Positions 23,467-37,178 of a stretch of 64,000 bases of DNA are shown in pieces. The stretch lies in NCBI RefSeq assembly GCF_001638985.1, contig NW_017265153.1, forward strand, positions 183,776 through 247,775. The letters run 5' to 3'. This DNA comes from Phycomyces blakesleeanus NRRL 1555(-) (taxonomy: Eukaryota; Mucoromycota; Mucoromycetes; Mucorales; Phycomycetaceae). The notes under the pieces are model-generated. The model saw only the letters and a list, made by a program, of their open reading frames with translations, did not search any database and was not told the DNA's origin. The position numbers were made by a program, and so were the translations under genes. Every line of letters starts with the position of its first letter. The stretch's first letter is position 1.

Positions 23467-26366
23467 TCTTTCTTTTTCTGCTTTTGATAAAGACAGACAG
23501 ATATATGTATGTGTGTAAAAGGATAAAGAGGTGGAAGAAGTGGTAAAGTAAAGTAAAGTAAAGTAAAGTAAATAAGAAGAAGAGGTAGTCAAAAGAGAGA
23601 GAAAGAGAGAGAAAATAAAAAAAAAGTGGGGAAAATACTAAAAGTATAATAAGAATAAGAATAAGAATCTGTCTGTCTGTCTGTCTGTCTGTGTGCTTGG
23701 CTTTCTATCTATAGCTATTAATTATAATTAATAATAAAAATAAGTATAAAATAGTAGTATGTGAATGAATGAATATGTGTGTGGGGAAACAAGGCCTGAG
23801 AACCATTATTTTTTTCAAAAAGAGAAGAAAAACATTTGTCATTCTTCACGTGCAAGAGCTACAACAATGGGAAGAATTATGGGTTACAAAATACACACGG
23901 TGATAAGATGGTTCAAATGAAATGCCATATAAAATATCTAATACTCTGTGTGCATTAATCTCTTGCCCAATAATTGAAACATTCAAGATTATCAAGACAT
24001 CAATAATACTTGGACTTTTTATACTTTGTTTTATGCTACAATTCATCCAATTCTTTATTTATTTATTTATTTATTTTGATCACAAAAAAAATAAAATAAA
24101 AAATATTACATATATATTCATGGGAATTACTAAAGTTTAATGTACAATTTGAATAAACCACATACATATATACATTATGTAATGTAAGCTCAATTGTGTG
24201 TATATAGATTTGATAGCTAATATAAATAGAGAGAAAAGAGGTCAATTCTTCTCTTCTTCGCCTTCTTACTCTTCTTTACAGGGGGTTATTTGAATTATTT
24301 CATTATAATTATTATTAAAGATATTAATGATAATAATAATTTAATAGTGCTACTTAACAGACTGTGTTTATTTTTGCTCTCTAGATATTATGGTTGCTAT
24401 ATAGGTGTACTGTACTGTATAGGATTTAATAAGGAGAATATTTACTATGTACAATAAAATATTATCCCTTGATCTGCTTGAGAATCGGGTAAAAGAAGGA
24501 GATGGGTGAGAAATATACATACATACCAAAAAAATAAATAGAATAAAAAAATTATAGGATTGAGGGTGGGGTGGGGGGGCATGTAATCATAGATAGATAG
24601 ATAGATTTTCACTTGACGCCTCGGATAATCTTTATCCTAATTTAGTTTCCGGGTCCAAGATTCTTTTCTTGTACATAAATCTCTCTCTTTATCTTTATCT
24701 TTATGTGGTGTGCTTGAATGTCCATAGTGTACAAAAGGAAGAAATGAAATAAAGAGAGCATCGTTTCAAGTGTACCCAAGACATATTCATCGATGTATGT
24801 AAATCTAATTTTATATCCCTTGTTTGTTCACTAAAATCAACTGCGGTAAATAATTTCTATACTTTTTTTCTTTTCTTTCATATTTATCATCTGCCCGTCT
24901 GCCCGTCTGTCGGCTGTCTATAGAGATGAAATTATTATTTAAATAAAATATATTAATTCTAGTCAGTACCCTTGTTTTACCTTAATATAAATTGTCTATT
25001 TTTGATAAATATGCAAGATTGGTTCATATCAAATGGCCTCTCTACATTTGAAACACAAAAATATTCTTTGCTGATTGGTATTTTCCAAGAGTTTGGGTCA
25101 TGTAGTAAGAAAGAAAAAGAAGAAGAAGAATAATAAGAGTAATATTAATAAAAATCAAGATAACCTTATAAATACATGTGTAGGTGTAGGTGTAGGTGGG
25201 GGGGAACGCTTATGGTTTATTTGAAATGACAAGCATGTTTTTGAAAATCAACCACGAAACAGTAAGACGCAACTTTTATTATTATTATTATTATTATTAT
25301 TTCTTAACAATCGTCGGAAATGTAATTATTATGGATCAAAAATAAAAATAAAATAAAGAAATGCGCAAGAGAAACAAATCACAAAACAAATTAAACACAC
25401 CCCGATATCTGAGAAACAAAAGATACGAGAAAATATGTAGTCTCCGTTTCAAATATAATGTATATTTAGTTTTATTATAAAAAAGAAAATTAATCAGTGC
25501 AAGAAATATACCAACTTGATTATTCACACACAAATTATCTGTATGTGTCTGTTTCTTTTTTTTTTTTTAGTTTAGTTTAGTTTAGTTTGGTTTGGTTTGG
25601 TTTGGTTTGGCTTGGCTTGGCTTGGCTTAATAATTAATATTTGTTGCAGACTTTGATTCGTCCATATTCTTTTTTTTTTTGCCCCTTCCCCTCCACCCCC
25701 CAGCATACATACATACATACTCTATATTATTATTTTTGTTCTTGATCCTGATCAGGCCAGACCAGACCAGACCAGACCAGATCTGACCAGACCAGACCAG
25801 ACCTGGGATTATGGATCATGTATTATGGAATCACGAATCCAGAGTCTTGGATGTGAGAGCCAAACCAAACCAAACCAAACCAAACAAATCAAATCAAATC
25901 AAATCAAATGTATAAAACAAGATTATTATTAAAAATAAATAAATACTTTTGTTTTATTTTAATATATTATATTTTTTTATGATAATTAGTATTGAATATT
26001 TCAAAAAAAATACATAACAATAATGGAACACGATTTCGTAAGTGAAGTGAAGTGAAGCGAAGTGAAGTAGAGTATATTTATATATATAGACAATGGAAGG
26101 CAAGGAATAAAAAATAATGAAAGAAAAATGGGTTGAAATATGGACAGAATAAATAGTGACAAAAATAAAGAGAAAAAAAAGTTACAGTAATAAAAAGAAA
26201 AAAATAATAATAAGAAGGGGAAAGGAGGGAAGGGCTAATGTTACCAATTGATTAGTACTATAATAATAGTAATAATAATGGCATTAGATATAAAAGAGGA
26301 ATAGAGTGTTTTTTTTTTAAAAAATAAATAAAATAAATAAATAAATAATGATAGTAATAATGGTAA
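23467..26366. other. Intergenic spacer rich in short tandem repeats
   Basis: I see no supportable gene in about 2.9 kb. It contains AAAGT repeats at about 23546-23570, CTGT repeats near 23668-23690, tetranucleotide ATTT and GATA runs (24055-24075, 24592-24605) and the pentamer cluster at 25565-25910. The left side should hold the promoter of the acyl-CoA-binding gene, the right side the 3' region of the transporter. Confidence 0.6.
25565..25912. repeat. Cluster of graded pentanucleotide microsatellites
   Basis: Three arrays lie close together. Near 25569-25629 the unit changes stepwise from TTTAG to TTTGG to CTTGG. Near 25757-25806 the unit is CCAGA. Near 25860-25910 AAACC units give way to AAATC units. 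The ordered change of unit along each array suggests expansion after single mutations. Confidence 0.85.
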
Positions 26367-27887
26367 TTAAGCGTCGTTCTGGAAATCTCTGATCAAAGAC
26401 TTGATGGAATCAATTGTACCAAAGACACAACCAATGATACCCAAGAAGATGGTCAGGGCACAAAAGGCAAGTTCGTACCAGGGCTTGTTGCGGATACCAG
26501 TCAGACGGAGATAACAGAGGACAGGCAAAAGGAAGACAAGACCGCAGGTGGCAAGGGCACCAATGAGACCCATAAAGTCATCAAAGTAAGGTACAAAGAT
26601 AGCAAGGACAACAAGAATAGCCATGGTGACGGAACGGATGATGGCACGGCCGAACCAGGCACCGACTTTACCGATTCTTTCTTCGTCGCACTTGACGAAC
26701 TTTTCGAATTCGAGAGAGAAGGAGGTGGTGTAGATTGGGATGGCAAGGATAACGTGGATGGTCATGACGATCATGGCGATGGTGCGGCCAGGGCCGTGGG
26801 GAAGAGAGTTGTAGATAGGAGACTGGGTCGAGCGACCATATGAGTGGTAGCCGGGAACAGCAGTCAAGAAATAAAGAGCAATGCAGGTCGAGAGTCCAGC
26901 TGCAACTGCCCAGTTCCATTGTCTAGGCTTGGCCAGGGCATGTTCGACGTGAGGATAGGTGTTGTTACCACCGAACGAGAAGGCAATTGTGGCCAATGCA
27001 GAAGGGAAACCGGTCCAGATGACACCATCAGTAGCATAGGCAACTGGGTTGGGGTGGGCATTGTGATCCATGGGGCCCTGGATGAGGACAATGAATACGG
27101 CCATCATGGTACAGATTGCACCAACAGCTGCAAGTACAGTAATTTCACGGAGAGTCTTCAAGAGTAAGGATGGAATCAACAAGAATACACCAATGATAAT
27201 CTTCCAGTAGACATCTGTCAAAGCACCAGCCTAAAACAAATAAATTAAATTAAAAGTCAGGAACATGGCAATAAAATATATTATAATTTTTTTTTTAAAA
27301 AAAAAAGAAATATCTATCTATCTTTTATTTGTTTGTTTGTTTGTTTGTTTATATGCAATGTAATGTGTTGTAATGTAATCTATTGTAATCTATTGTATTG
27401 TGGTGTGACTTACAGTGTTTTGAAGCAATTCGTGCATGTTACCACCAGCAAGTACAAGATAGAGAGCAGGGCAACCGAAAAGATTGAGTAAATGGAGAGA
27501 AGAGGCGATAATGTAACCCGGCCAGCCAAAGGCAGCAGTACCGATGGCCTTGTAGTCATGGAGACGTTGTCCGGGTTTTGCGTATAGACAGCGGATGAGA
27601 ATGATACCACTGTAGACAGCCATGAAGTAGGCTAGACCAAGAATGAGGATACCTAGCCAGCCACCAATGGCAAATGCCTTTGGAAGACCGAGAGTACCAG
27701 TACCGGCAACGACACAGACAACGTTAAAGTAAGCTGTCAAGAAATTTCCGTCTCCATGTCCGTAAGGGTTGGTGTTGGCACTGGCATTGGCACCTTCATC
27801 GCATTGTTCTTCCGAGACATTTTCTCGCATAGAGAATTTTTCACCAGATGTGGAGGATAAGGTACGCTCGAGATTTGTCTCAGGCAT
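26367..27887 (-). CDS. Amino-acid transporter, AVT / Aa_trans family
   Basis: Two exons: 27887-27414 and 27230-26367, one intron in phase 0, giving 445 aa. A ~45-residue hydrophilic N-terminus is followed by about eleven hydrophobic segments. Segment 1 carries the family hallmark GTGTLGLPKAFAIGGW. Later blocks include IGTAAFG, SLLLKTLREI, a central FSFGGNNTYPHVE and a C-terminal CVFGTIDSIKSLI. This is the AAAP (Aa_trans) fold shared by fungal Avt vacuolar transporters and related plasma-membrane proteins; they move neutral or cationic amino acids, often driven by protons. The substrate and membrane cannot be read from sequence. The FGGNNTYPHVEHAL segment matches the fungal branch that includes MTR-like permeases. 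Codon use is more GC-rich than the neighbouring spacer, consistent with good expression. Confidence 0.92.
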
Positions 27888-27993
27888 TGTAAGAGAAGCT
27901 GATTGTATGTGTTATGGGAGAGAAAGAGAAAGAGATTAAAGAAAAGAAAAAAAAGATAAAATACAAGGAAGAAAGATATATATATATAAGTGA

Positions 27994-28027
<34 letters not shown>

Positions 28028-31000
28028 TTATGGGTGGGTGTGTTTTTATAAAGAAGAACAACAACAACAAGAAAGACGGCTGCCTTTATATAATTTTTTT
28101 TTTAATTTTTTTTTCTAATATATATATTTTTATACAGGTTTGGTACAAAAAGGCTAGTATATACTGTCACTTTCAAAAGAATTATATAGTATCTCCGACT
28201 ATCGAATGACAAAGTGGTACGGCACGTTGATTATAAGAGGAGAACTTTGGACCTATTACCATATAGTGCGGTATCAAAAAACCACTGGAGCAAATGACCT
28301 CTCAACAACGGCTATTTCCTTATACAACAACAAAAAATACGAAATAAACTCCATTCTATTCTATAATTTATTTATTTTAGAAGAAAAAAGAAAAAGAAAA
28401 GTCTTGCCTTGTATATACATCTTTACATATATACATATATGTATATCTTGATTAATTCAAAATTTACAAAGGTATCAAAGCCTTGGCATTATGAATAGCT
28501 TCTTTTGTTCTTATAAATCTGTATATTTTCATTTTCTAAATCTTGTCTTTTTAATATATACTTTCTGCCTTGGATTCAGGTGATTAAGTTGGATGCTACA
28601 GAGATACACCTTCGATCCAGAGTGTTACAATCTGAGATAAACTTCATGGCTTAGTTGTACAATGAGATTTGTGATTGGTTCAAAGACCCTTCACCACTAA
28701 TAAACCAGACAAAAATGAAAAAAAAAAAGAAAAGATAAAAAGATAAAAATGAATATATAATAAATTCATCGTGGGAATTGATCTGGTCAATAGAACCTAT
28801 CATAACTCTCTATTCTTATAATTTCCATTATTGTTATAACAAAAAGAATAACCTTTTTGTTTTGATTCTCGATTTTGTTGTCATGGTAATAAATAAAATA
28901 GAATAGAATAGAATAGAATTATACTGTAAATGTTTAAAATTATTATAATTACTATTATTATTTTCTGTTACCATGGTTTCAAATTCAAAATAAACATATT
29001 TTATGTGAGCTTATTTTAAAAAAAAATTATAAAAGAGGAAAAAGACGGGAACGTAGAGCGTAATCATAGTCTTTCGGAAGAATAGGCAACTCCGCTACCG
29101 ATAAACGCAGTCTATCTTATCAAGCAAGAGCTTCTTGAGAATACCTCTAATGGAAAAAAGATACCGGTGTTTGAATTGATGGAGATTCATTTATTCTTGC
29201 ACAGTGTTCTATCACCTGCCTCTAAAGGACTTCCCCACTCTCACCGTCGATCCACATAAAAACAACGCTTTTCTTTTTGTATATATATGGCATTCCGCTC
29301 TTCTTTATCAATTGTGGAGAAGAAGTATGAAAAAAGTAAAGCAACCAAGAAGTGTAAAGCAATAAATACCCTTAAAATATTTTTTTCTGGCCTTTTTCCT
29401 ACCTATCGGGTGGCATTCTGTTTGTTTTCCGCCATCTTTACTATTGTATAAATATATATAGATATATATATATATATTTTCTCTCTCCTCAAACCAAACC
29501 ACCCCATTATACACCCTCCCCCCCTCCCTCCTCACCCCTTTCCTCCTTCCTTGCCCTTGATATTATAAAAAAAAAAATGAAAAATTACTACTGTATTCAT
29601 ATGATTATTGATGTTATTGTCTGTATATCTCTTTTAACGGGCTTGGCTTTCAATTATATGCCAAGCAAAATTGAGGCATAATATCTGATATTTGAACAAT
29701 AATACCAATAAGAAAAACAATTGCTTTTTCGTACAAATTTCCTGGTTTATTTTAATTCTAACGAGTTTGGTTTACAATTGACGTTTATTTATTTATTATT
29801 ATTATTAAAAAAAAGTTTGCAAGAAAATAATATTCACATTCACATTCACATTCACATTCACATTTACACTCACAATTGCACTCACAATTTACAACCACAA
29901 TTTACAATCACAATTAAAAAAATAAAATAAAAAAAATTACACACCCAATAATTCTCTATACGATTACCTGGTTATTATTGACCTTCCGCTTCGATTGTTA
30001 CACCAACCAAATCCCCACACCAAACCAGTCAATTCCGCACAGCTTTCTTTTATTTTTGCTTACATATAATATAGTATTAGTAGTAATAGTAATAGTAATA
30101 ATATATTAATATCATTTTATAACAAAAAAGAACATACCCGCGGTAAAGGAGTAGACCAATAGACACAATTGCAGTTATCTAATTGTATAGCATAGCATAG
30201 CATAGCCCAATGCAACACAATACAATACAACACCATTAGGTCGTCTTAATGTCCTTTAACATACTGATTCACAGTAACCATTATACTTGAAAGATATGAT
30301 GATCTATTGGACACACACATATATATATATATTTGTCTTTTACAAAGTTAGATCAAGTTTCCAGGGAGCATTTGATTTGCAAGGTACGAGATAAATGCAT
30401 ACATGTGTAGTAAGCTTTTAGTCTAGGCAATTGTAATATCATAATATATAGAATTATTATACATGTCATTATGAATTATGCAATAAGAGCAATAGCAGTA
30501 AAAGTTGCAGTAATAAAATAATAATGCTTTCTTTGTTTTTTTTTTACAAGATGAAAATATCAATATCTTTAATGTATATTGTTATTTTATTTTTAACGGA
30601 TAAAACTTCAGCAGCAAGGTTACCGATGTCATTGTTATTATTATTATTATTCCTTTTTTTATATAAAAAAACAATAACCAAGTGAATGGATTTGAATTGT
30701 ATTGGATTGAATTAAAAAAAACAAGTCAAATATACTATCTATCTGTCTATCTATCTATCTATCTATATGTCTTTGCGTGTAGGTGTGTTTGTTACTACTC
30801 GTGATACCAAGCAATATACTTATACATTGTCCGCACAAAAGGCATAGTATAATTTCTATTTTGTTTTGTTTGATTGTTAGAAAGGAAAGGATGTGTCGAT
30901 GCCCATTACTGTATAGGATAAATGATTATAGACAGACCTGCGGAATATCTTTAAACGTACGATCAATAAGAAACCAGAGAATTGAATGTTACTCTAACCT

Positions 31001-32824
31001 AGATTTATCTGCTCTTCAACCTTGTTGGTAAACTTGCTCTATGAATTGTATATATATATATATAAATAAATAAATAAAAAGAGCGGCTTTTTTTTTCTGT
31101 ACCCACACATACACATACACCAGGGCACCACTCAACTTTATCATATCAATGGTCCCAGAAATTATAAATTAAAGAAGAGATTAGATATAATATACTTTAC
31201 AGGTATTGTGGAACAATCTCTCCCTCTCTTTTTTTTAGGTGTACGACATTTCATATATGCAAACAGATAGCATATATCTCCTTATTCCTATCCTCTTTAT
31301 AAAGTATTGTATTAAAATCATTATCAGTTATCGTAAATATGGTTAAGATAATAGTATATGCTCTGATCTGATCTGGCGTAGTATAGAGTGATGTGATGTG
31401 TTGTGTTGTGATATGATTAACAATATTATATATATATATATATATATATTCTTTTTCTTCTTCTTTTGGTACCCTTTAGCCGGTTTTTCTATTAAGTCAA
31501 GAATCATTGGTTGAGATCGTTTATTCTTATCTATAACCATAATATAATATACAATATATATTGTACTTTTGATTACCATTACACCTATAAAGCAGTCTTC
31601 TTTTTTTTTCCTTGATAGATTGATAAGAATTTGTAGCCACTGATCAAAAAGCGAATTAGGATCTCTTTATCTGAATCCCGACATCATCGGCGTAGGCGGT
31701 TACATGTATTCTAACCATCTAACAGGATATATATATATATCTATTATTATTCTTATTAAGCATGACTATCATCACAAAGTTCCCAGAAACTATGAGAAAT
31801 TAAAGAATCCTTTTATTTGATGTTATTTGACCAAAAGACCAAGCAGCAGCAGTGGCAGCAGTGGAAATAGTAATTAGAAATAATATTTTAGTTCCTTATT
31901 AAAAGAAGAGAAAGGAAAGGAAAGGAAAATATATGTTGTAGGAACCCAAAAAAAAGTCTCTCCTGTTAGGCTCATTCAACACGAACGACCCTTGGTTTCT
32001 TGTAGCCTATTTTTTTTTTATACCTTGATGTCATTTTGATGTTCTCATGGTGCATAGCGATATATCCATGTATATTTTAGTGATCAGTGTCTTTGGGATT
32101 TCTTGATTGATTTATTCTGTTAATTCTTACTATTTTGTATATTGTGCTTCTGCTGATATAAACTCTATCGAAAGCTAATCTTGACGTAATTTCTGTATAT
32201 TATATTAAAATAGCTCGAGTCTGATAATGATGGTGTACAAGTCTATATGAGGGCTGGTTTGCTGCATTTAATTTGACAAAAAGATTAAAAAGAGATATAT
32301 ATATATATATATATAAAGAGAAAGAGAGATAAAGGCACTTCTTCTTTTGTTGTTGTTGAATTATATTCACCATAATCTATAAATTGCTTAAATATAGATA
32401 GGTATAGACTCGTTTAAAAACTAGCACAAAATGTATAAATAGAAATGACCAATATCATTATGTAAGCTAGAGAAACACCTTCTTTTTTATCACCTTTGAT
32501 TTGATCTAAGTTATAATTGTATCTAATTCCTAAAGAGACAGAAAGGGAACCCCTTTTGAAAAGAAAAGGTGCATGCCTCTAGGGTGCAGAACATTTTTAA
32601 ATGCATAGAAACTTTTAAAACAATAAATATAACCTCTCTTTATTTCTAAAGTATTACACACATACACAAGAATTATTTTGTGACAAAGTGCAACAGTATC
32701 ATAATGTCAATTGCGTCAAGCAGTAGCAAAGAAGAAAGCAAAAAAAAAAATTACTGTGGGAAATCTTTAACAATCTACCCGTTTTTTCTTGACACAATTT
32801 CAAGTCCACAAGTCCACAAGTACA

Positions 32825-32905
32825 CAAGTACAGGTACAGGTACAGGTACAGGTACATGTACATGTACATGTAAATGCAAATGTAAGTGTAAATGTACATC
32901 TACAC
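32825..32905. repeat. Drifting hexanucleotide array (GTACAG to GTACAT to GTAAAT)
   Basis: Six-base units change gradually along the array, and the period keeps frames open on both strands. Overlapping apparent ORFs here are artefacts of that period. Confidence 0.8.
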
Positions 32906-33207
32906 ACAGGCACACATGTACTTGGTTCAATTGTCCCATGCATTCTATTAGTCTGGTACCTGATCCTAAAAAAAAAACAAAGAAACCCGAACTGGTGGTT
33001 GATAGTTTGGTGGCCATTATCCAATTTTTCCCAGGCTTTTCTTTTTTCTTTTTTTTTTCTACTCAAGAATGTCAAAAGTCACACTTCCGAAATTGTATTA
33101 GGTCCGGAACAGAATCAAGACAAAAATTACGGGTAATTTGGCAAACAAACATATATAAAATATATATTCACAAAATTTAACCGATTTTTTTTTCTTTCAA
33201 TATTATG

Positions 33208-33276
33208 GGAGTGGACAGATCAAATTGATTAATAAAAAAATGAGCAAATTAAATTATATCTGTCCACACCATTCTT
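33208..33276. repeat. Short inverted-repeat element with GTGGACAGAT ends
   Basis: GTGGACAGAT near 33214 is mirrored by ATCTGTCCAC near 33260. The ends are followed inward by partly complementary AT-rich sequence. Size about 65-70 bp. The end sequence resembles the 14-mer at 12762 and 14070, so it may be a very small MITE. Confidence 0.6.
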
Positions 33277-34352
33277 TTTTTTATCCCTTTTTCTTTGAAC
33301 CTCTAATTCAATAATACGACTTGAAATTCTGGCCTATGTTTCATCTTTAATTAATTTTATCAATCTGTCCAGTCAACTTTTTTTATATCCTGCCTTAAAA
33401 ACTTGTACTAGTATAGGCACTATTTTCTTTAGCGCACACACACACACACACACACACTTAGACTTACATAGACTAATAATGGCTTTCTTTGCAGAGCAGT
33501 ACAGAATTCCAGATTAATGTTAGTACATACTATCTTCAAAATATACTATAATATTTCTTTTGACTCTTATGACAGAAACACTTATCAATCGGACAAGCAA
33601 AGGGATAATTGATCCTATATTGTGACGGGTACTATCCACCATAACATATTTATACTATGTGGAGCTGCTTCATTAGCAATTTCCAGAAATACGAGTATCT
33701 CTTATGGACCAACAAAGAAAAGATCTAGATAATTATAATTCTCTTTGAAAGTCTCGATTATGCAATGCACGCACAAATATGGCTTTATGTTTTATTTTGG
33801 GGGGGGGGTTACTTGGTGACCATTTGATAAAAGAATACACAAACATACTCCAGACTAGGTCTTCTTTTACATGCGTGAATTTTAAGCTAATAAATAAACA
33901 GACTTTATTTTGTGCCAATGCAAATGCAGAATTATGACATCCAGATATCTGACCGATATCTACCCTTATATGTATTTCTCTTTTCTTGCCTTCTTTCTCT
34001 CTATTCAATTCTTTCTTTGCTAGTCAATAATGACTCCAAACGTAAAATTTAATGGAGAGAGAAACTTGGCAAATACATCTTGGTGTTTCTACTTGTATTC
34101 TGCTCTAAAAATATGTGTGTTCATGTGTGTTCACGTGTACGTATGTATGTGTATGTACGTGTGCGTAAAGTTATGTGCTTTAAGATCAATATTCATCGTA
34201 TAAGCTACATTTAACTTTATTTAAAGGTCTGGCGCTGTTTCCTTGTCAAATAGAAATAGGTTGTTACTTGGACCAGTTTGATTATCCAATATGTTATTCA
34301 AATAAAGTAAACTTTAATTATATATTTTCTTAGCGATTACTAAGCACTCTCA

Positions 34353-34388
<36 letters not shown>

Positions 34389-34807
34389 GAGAATGAAATA
34401 TCATTACTACAGGAGTCTCTCCTGTTGAATATGTTTTCAATCAGAGTACAGGATCTCCTTTTCGATATTGTCTGCGGGTTAAATTTAATTTTAATATTGG
34501 GTTAGTACTTGTATAAATTTGTATATATAATGTATTACAAAGCAAACTTTGTTAGAAAATACAGGAAAAATGGGAAAATTCCAAAAATGAAAAGGGCCAA
34601 TGTGTAAAGATGGATTTTTTTTAAACATGTTGAATTGCAAGACTATCCGGCTTAAAGACGTCTGCTTAGAGAACATTGGCAATAATACCAGCAGAATGTT
34701 TGGACCACAGGAGGTATAAAGCATCATTTACCAAAAATCCGAATTATCAAAAAGAAAACAACTTTCCTCGGAAATAAAGAAAGAAAAGAATATATATATA
34801 TATATTC

Positions 34808-34842
34808 AAAATGAATGGTCGGTTATTCGCCATTCATTTTGG
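34808..34842. repeat. Perfect 12-bp hairpin (CAAAATGAATGG / CCATTCATTTTG)
   Basis: A perfect 12-bp inverted repeat with an 11-nt loop (TCGGTTATTCG), next to a TA-step run. It may be a remnant of an inverted-repeat element. Confidence 0.75.
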
Positions 34843-35409
34843 ATAAATCCACAAGAACGTGGGTAGATATTTTAATGTGTGTATCTGTGTGCTGCTGCCT
34901 GTACCAAGTATCAAGTACCTTTATCATTATCATCACTATAAATTAATAAATTAATAAGTATATTGGGTGGTTCGCCTAAAATGACTAAACAAGGATTTGT
35001 TATTTGTGTAAAATTGAACCAGAGTTACGGTAGCCAATATTTATTTTCATTTCTACCAAGAAAATGATATAGGTATATAACATACAAAATGTGCCTGTAA
35101 TTGACTTGGGTTTCTCCATACACCTGGTAACATAATTGACCTCGTTAAATAAACTTGACAAGCCATAATTTTCCTCCCCGGTATTCCTAGTCCTAGCTTA
35201 GTCCGTTGAGGATCAAATACCAAAGTCTGCACCAAAAAAGCAATGGGGGGGAGGAACAATCTTGTCTAGTTCAAAAAAAAACAAAAAACAAAAACCCAAA
35301 AACCCAAAAACAAGCGCGTGGGACAAACCAGTTATAACAGACCTAATTACGACACCCACAGTTGGAAAAACCTTGTTAATGAGTCGGACAACAAACAGTT
35401 TACTTATTA

Positions 35410-35824
35410 CAGTGTTTTTACTTGGTTTTCGGACCAAGTCAATTTTATTTTAGACGAAATCATTTTCATTTTTAGACATAATCAATTTTATTTCCAGAAC
35501 AAATCATTTTTATTTAAGACGAAGTCATTTCTGTTTTCAGACATTTTTTTACTTTTTTTGGAAACAATCCTTTTTTAATTCAGACGCCACATAAAACTTC
35601 AAAAAAAACTAACTTAGAGGTTTCATTTCGCATTCTTGCAAGTGCTGCGATAAATATCGAAACAAAGAGCCCATGTAAGGGCACAAATGACTTAAATCAC
35701 AATACACAGATAAGAATCAGGTAAAAATATCAGACCAAATATATATAGTTACAACGATGATGATTTTTTATTAACAAGGCAGTACAATGTGAAGTGAAAA
35801 TACATAGATAGTTTGTTTAGATAA
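35410..35824. repeat. Left inverted arm of large TIR element
   Basis: The outer part contains about five degenerate ~22-bp units of the form AGAC-n-n-n-TCA-rich-TTTT (near 35450-35550), spaced about one to two helical turns apart. Such subterminal repeats often bind transposase. The inner part is unique sequence ending near TTTGTTTAGATAA. Confidence 0.8.
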
Positions 35825-35976
35825 CAACGAGTTGTTACCAATATATATATTTATTATGGATAGTTTACTTTGGCGAGGGGAGATAAGTTAATCATTTTGT
35901 TGAAGAGGGTAATCATGTTTGAACGGAATATGGATTAATCGTGCATTGGGCTGCTGGGTACGCTCAAAGGCCCATG

Positions 35977-37013
35977 CTATGCTACAATACTTGTGTGCTT
36001 TCCTTCATTTAAGCGAATGATCATTGGATTTATGATACTAGAAAGTTTTGTGGCCTCTGGTTCTTTGATCGTAAAATGGTTTTATGCTCTTGTTTCAGTT
36101 CCTTCAGCACTGATAAAGTTTCCTCGCAAGCAATCTATATTCTTAATACTATGGGTTAATACAGTCTTTCTCTATTTGAATCATGCCCTTGGGCTATCCA
36201 ACTTACAGCAAGTGTTTTAAAGAAGCAGATAAACGGAAGAATTGTAATATCTTTTTCAGGGAAACTGGTAGGAACCTTCACCCTCTGCTCTTTGGCCATG
36301 ATATAGATACCTGGTGCCTGTGTTGACATTGACCAATGTCTGATGGAATTGCCTATGCAAAGTAAGAATACAGTTAATAACTCCAAATGCACCTAAACAT
36401 AGTATTGCGCAAGTCACTTACCATGGGCATGCAGAAAATGGATCTCCAATTTTGTGAAAGTGTTGAATGAGGCTTTGTCGTATGACTGCGTCACTGTTCG
36501 TATCATAGACAACATCCCTAACACGGCTTTATAATGGTCAAAACGTATTTTTCCAGTCTCATTTGAGCCATAGCCAGACGACACTTCGGTCAAAAATATT
36601 TCAATTGCAGAGAAATCATTGTCTATGAGCGTTCCATCAGCATTATATTTATATCGGCCGTCATCCATTCCTTTCTGTTTTAGTTGTGTGGTCATGGGGT
36701 TGAGTTTAATTTCTCCTGGAAAGAAGGTAATGTCGTGGTTGACATTGCGTAAATATTTGGCAGTGGCCATCATACACTTATCAAATAGATAAGACTGGTA
36801 GCACGATTCAGACTTTTGAAGTAATTCGAGGCCACACTTGTCAAATATATAGTCATTTCTATATATAAAAAAAAGCATTGCAAGTGAGTATATCTTCAAG
36901 TCTTTACTATTTTCACTTACAAAGTGTGACAAATATCGACAATCAGTTTTTTTTGCAATGAAGACTGGATCATCGAGCACAATAAAGTTCAGTAGTTCAA
37001 TACAGCTTCCCAT
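35977..37013 (-). pseudogene. Mucorales-expanded protein family member, decayed
   Basis: The minus strand starts at ATG 37013 (MGSCIELLNFIVLDD). The main block keeps CMMATAKYLRNVNHDITFFPGE, TQLKQKGMDDGRYKYNADG and IRFDHYKAVLGMLSMI. An intron with GTAAGT then joins to NSIRHWSMSTQAPGIYIM. A last part with a frameshift keeps SSIINPMIIRLNEG and stops at 35977. The same blocks occur at 63168-64000. I recall this family as many paralogues in Mucorales genomes; its function is not known to me. The frameshift near the C-terminus and the unclear junction near 36880-36930 argue for a broken copy. It lies inside the large TIR element, which suggests gene capture or insertion into an older copy. Confidence 0.6.
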
Positions 37014-37178
37014 TTCAGTGTTGGACTCCTATTATACTAGTATATTTAGATATTCTTATTCCTAACTCTATCGCTGACAACGACATACCGCATCGAATAC
37101 AGCGTTGGACATCTCGGCAAGACATGGGTTTATATTATGCATCGTGACTAATGATATATCCTGGTTTAGCTTGTCATA

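Larger units (their letters stand above)
27888..35407. other. 7.5-kb gene-poor region
   Basis: I find no gene with convincing codons, splice sites or family motifs. The left edge (27888 on) should be the transporter promoter and contains GA-rich and TA/TG repeats (27975-28027). The rest is AT-rich with many simple repeats: CATTCA (29830-29870), CATAG (30190-30206), TCTA (30741-30765), GTACAG/GTACAT (32825-32875), CA (33436-33458) and GAAA (34352-34389). Two inverted-repeat objects are listed separately. Confidence 0.6.

Noticed and set aside
28206..28451. 81-codon open frame on the plus strand
   Set aside because: No motif, AT-rich random-like composition and no supporting splice structure.
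30783..31031. 82-codon open frame on the plus strand
   Set aside because: No recognisable family and composition like the surrounding spacer.
32680..33180. Several overlapping open frames with Cys/Thr/Val repeats
   Set aside because: They arise from the hexanucleotide array at 32825-32905, and both strands are equally open.
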